Shown: in pieces, positions 5,368 through 6,466 of the stretch
Position numbering within the stretch: position 1 is the first letter of the stretch
How the letters are laid out: every line of letters starts with the position of its first letter
NCBI GenBank assembly: GCA_023415395.1
Contig: JAEZKN010000610.1
Location: 1-6,466 of the forward strand
Source: Actinomycetes bacterium
GTDB taxonomy: Bacteria > Actinomycetota > Actinomycetes > Propionibacteriales > Nocardioidaceae
Length of the DNA stretch: 6,466 nucleotides
Direction: 5' to 3'
The notes under the pieces: model-generated
What the model was told of the DNA's origin: nothing
Database searches by the model: none
The model's input: only the letters and a program-made list of their open reading frames with translations
Position numbers and translations under genes: made by a program

Positions 5368-6068
5368 TGCTCGAGCTCGACGACGTCCACGCCGGCTACC
5401 GGCGCCTGGAGATCCTGCACGGCCTCACGCTGCACGTCGACCGCGGCGAGATCGTCTCGCTGATCGGCGCAAACGGTGCCGGCAAGACGACCACGCTGCG
5501 CGCGGTCGCCGGGCTGATCGGCACCACCCGGGGCCGGATCCGCTTCGACGGCCAGGAGATCCAGGGCCAGCGGCCCCACCGGATCGTGCGCTCCGGGCTG
5601 GTCCACGTCGCCCAGGACCGGGCCCTCTTCGGCCACCTCGCGGTGAGCGAGAACCTCGAGATGGGCGCCTACACCCAGTCGCGATCGACGATCCGCAGCT
5701 CGCTGGACGAGGTCTTCGACCTCTTCCCGATCCTCGCCGAGCGGCGGACGCAGCGGGCCGACACGATGTCCGGCGGCCAGCAGCAGATGCTGGCCATCGG
5801 CCGGGCGATGATGGCCCGGCCCACCTGCCTCACCCTCGACGAGCCGTCGATCGGCCTGGCCCCCAACCTGGTCGCCCAGGTGCTGAGCGCCATCCAGCGG
5901 ATCCGCGAGACCGGCGTGACCGTGCTCATCGTGGAGCAGAACGCCTCGCAGGCGCTGGCCATCTCCGACCGGGCGTACGTCATCGAGAGCGGCTCCATCG
6001 TCCTCGACGGCCCCGCCGCCGACCTGGCCGACGACCCGCGGGTGCGCGAGGCGTACCTCGGCGTCTGA
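5364..6068 (+). CDS. livF: ABC importer ATPase, LivF type
   Basis: This 234-residue cytoplasmic ATPase has the standard LivF length. Walker A GANGAGKTT is at 35-43, Q-loop Q84 in VAQDRALF (many LivF proteins have PEGR here), signature MSGGQQQM at 135-142, and Walker B LTLDEPS at 156-162 with Glu160. The switch position carries Gln192 in LIVEQNASQAL instead of His; EQN is the common LivF form and is not a mutation. It should dimerise with the LivG-type subunit to drive the LivH/LivM channel. The gene overlaps livG by ATGA and has its own GGAGAGGA site. It is followed after 22 nt by the racemase-family gene with no terminator between, which suggests one transcript. Confidence 0.96.
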   Translation: MMLELDDVHAGYRRLEILHGLTLHVDRGEIVSLIGANGAGKTTTLRAVAGLIGTTRGRIRFDGQEIQGQRPHRIVRSGLVHVAQDRALFGHLAVSENLEMGAYTQSRSTIRSSLDEVFDLFPILAERRTQRADTMSGGQQQMLAIGRAMMARPTCLTLDEPSIGLAPNLVAQVLSAIQRIRETGVTVLIVEQNASQALAISDRAYVIESGSIVLDGPAADLADDPRVREAYLGV

Positions 6069-6076
6069 GCCCACCC

Positions 6077-6086
6077 AGGAGGAGGA
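6077..6086 (+). promoter_or_regulatory. Strong ribosome binding site of the racemase-family gene
   Basis: AGGAGGAGGA fills half of the 22-nt gap after livF. AGGAGG at 6077-6082 leaves 8 nt to the ATG at 6091, which settles that start. Confidence 0.85.
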
Positions 6087-6090
6087 CCTC

Positions 6091-6466
6091 ATGCGACTGC
6101 TGGCGATCACCCCGATCGTCGTCGACGACGCCGAGCTCGCCCGCCGTCAGGCGCGCTACGACGAGCTCGCGCCCGACGGCGTGCGCGTCGTGCTCGAGCA
6201 CCTCGGCGACGACCCCGCCCTGCTGCGGGCCCTCGAGACCGAGGCCGACGTCCGCGCGAGCGAGGCCGCGCTGCTGGCGCGGTACGCCGCCGCCGACCCC
6301 GCCCCCTGGGACGGCTACCTCCCCGACTGCGTGCTCGACCCGCTCGGCGACGGCGACCACGGGCTGCCGCGCCCGGTCTTCGGCATCGGCCGGCTCGCGG
6401 CGTCCTTCGTCGCCGGTCAGGGCGCCCGGCTCGGGGCCGTCGCGCGCAACGACGCCATCGCCGCGG
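6091..6466 (+). CDS. Asp/Glu/hydantoin racemase superfamily protein (5' part, cut by right edge)
   Basis: The first 125 residues are present and the frame is open at the end of the window. Features of the Asp/Glu racemase fold are an N-terminal beta strand (MRLLAITPIV), the segment WDGYLPDCVLDPL (73-85) in which Cys80 matches the first catalytic Cys of the two-Cys mechanism, and PVFGIGRLAASFV (95-107), matching the usual PVvGIgeAA stretch. The second catalytic Cys would lie beyond the window. The usual NPNTS-like loop after strand 1 is replaced by TPIVVDDAE, so substrate contacts may differ from hydantoin racemase. Relatives include amino acid and hydantoin racemases, maleate isomerase and arylmalonate decarboxylase. 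It lies 22 nt after livF and has a strong ribosome site, so it is likely the sixth gene of the importer operon and may process the imported compound (inference). Confidence 0.78.
   Translation, partial: MRLLAITPIVVDDAELARRQARYDELAPDGVRVVLEHLGDDPALLRALETEADVRASEAALLARYAAADPAPWDGYLPDCVLDPLGDGDHGLPRPVFGIGRLAASFVAGQGARLGAVARNDAIAA

Noticed and set aside
5358..6110. Leftward open frame antisense to livF
   Set aside because: livF carries every ABC ATPase motif on the plus strand; the antisense product matches no family and has no ribosome site.

Overview
The window is very GC-rich, with G or C at nearly every third codon position, strong GGAGG-type ribosome sites and many GTG/ATG starts. This points to a high-GC actinobacterium; a Nocardioides-like member of the Propionibacteriales is my guess from style only. 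No rRNA, tRNA, insertion sequence, CRISPR array or phage gene is visible.

Layout. (1) Positions 1-1081 hold a leftward pair: an IclR-family regulator (284-1081) followed 25 nt later by the 5' part of a CitE-like (HpcH/HpaI aldolase / citrate lyase beta family) lyase that runs off the left edge. (2) Positions 1082-1322 are a 241-bp divergent control region. It holds two inverted repeats of the same design (GTTYC-N7-GRAAC), a perfect 19-bp palindrome and one weak rightward promoter candidate. (3) Positions 1323-6068 encode a complete five-gene ABC importer of the branched-chain amino acid (HAAT/Liv) type: lipoprotein binding protein, LivH-like and LivM-like permeases, LivG-like and LivF-like ATPases. 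The last four genes are joined by three successive ATGA overlaps. The binding-protein gene is separated from them by a 54-bp linker that contains an 11-bp tandem repeat. (4) From 6091 to the right edge is the 5' part of an Asp/Glu/hydantoin racemase superfamily gene, 22 nt after livF and probably in the same transcript.

How they fit together (inference): an IclR regulator probably senses a small organic or amino acid and controls both its own lyase operon and a divergent uptake operon. The importer brings in the acid, and the racemase-family enzyme and the CitE-like lyase would be catabolic steps. Binding proteins of this family also take amides, urea, aromatic acids and dicarboxylates, so the substrate cannot be read from sequence alone.

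This is a recognisable catabolic uptake locus rather than an unknown defence or mobile system. The parts most worth a second look are the regulatory architecture of the divergent region, the non-canonical signature motif of the LivG-like ATPase, and the unresolved substrate.
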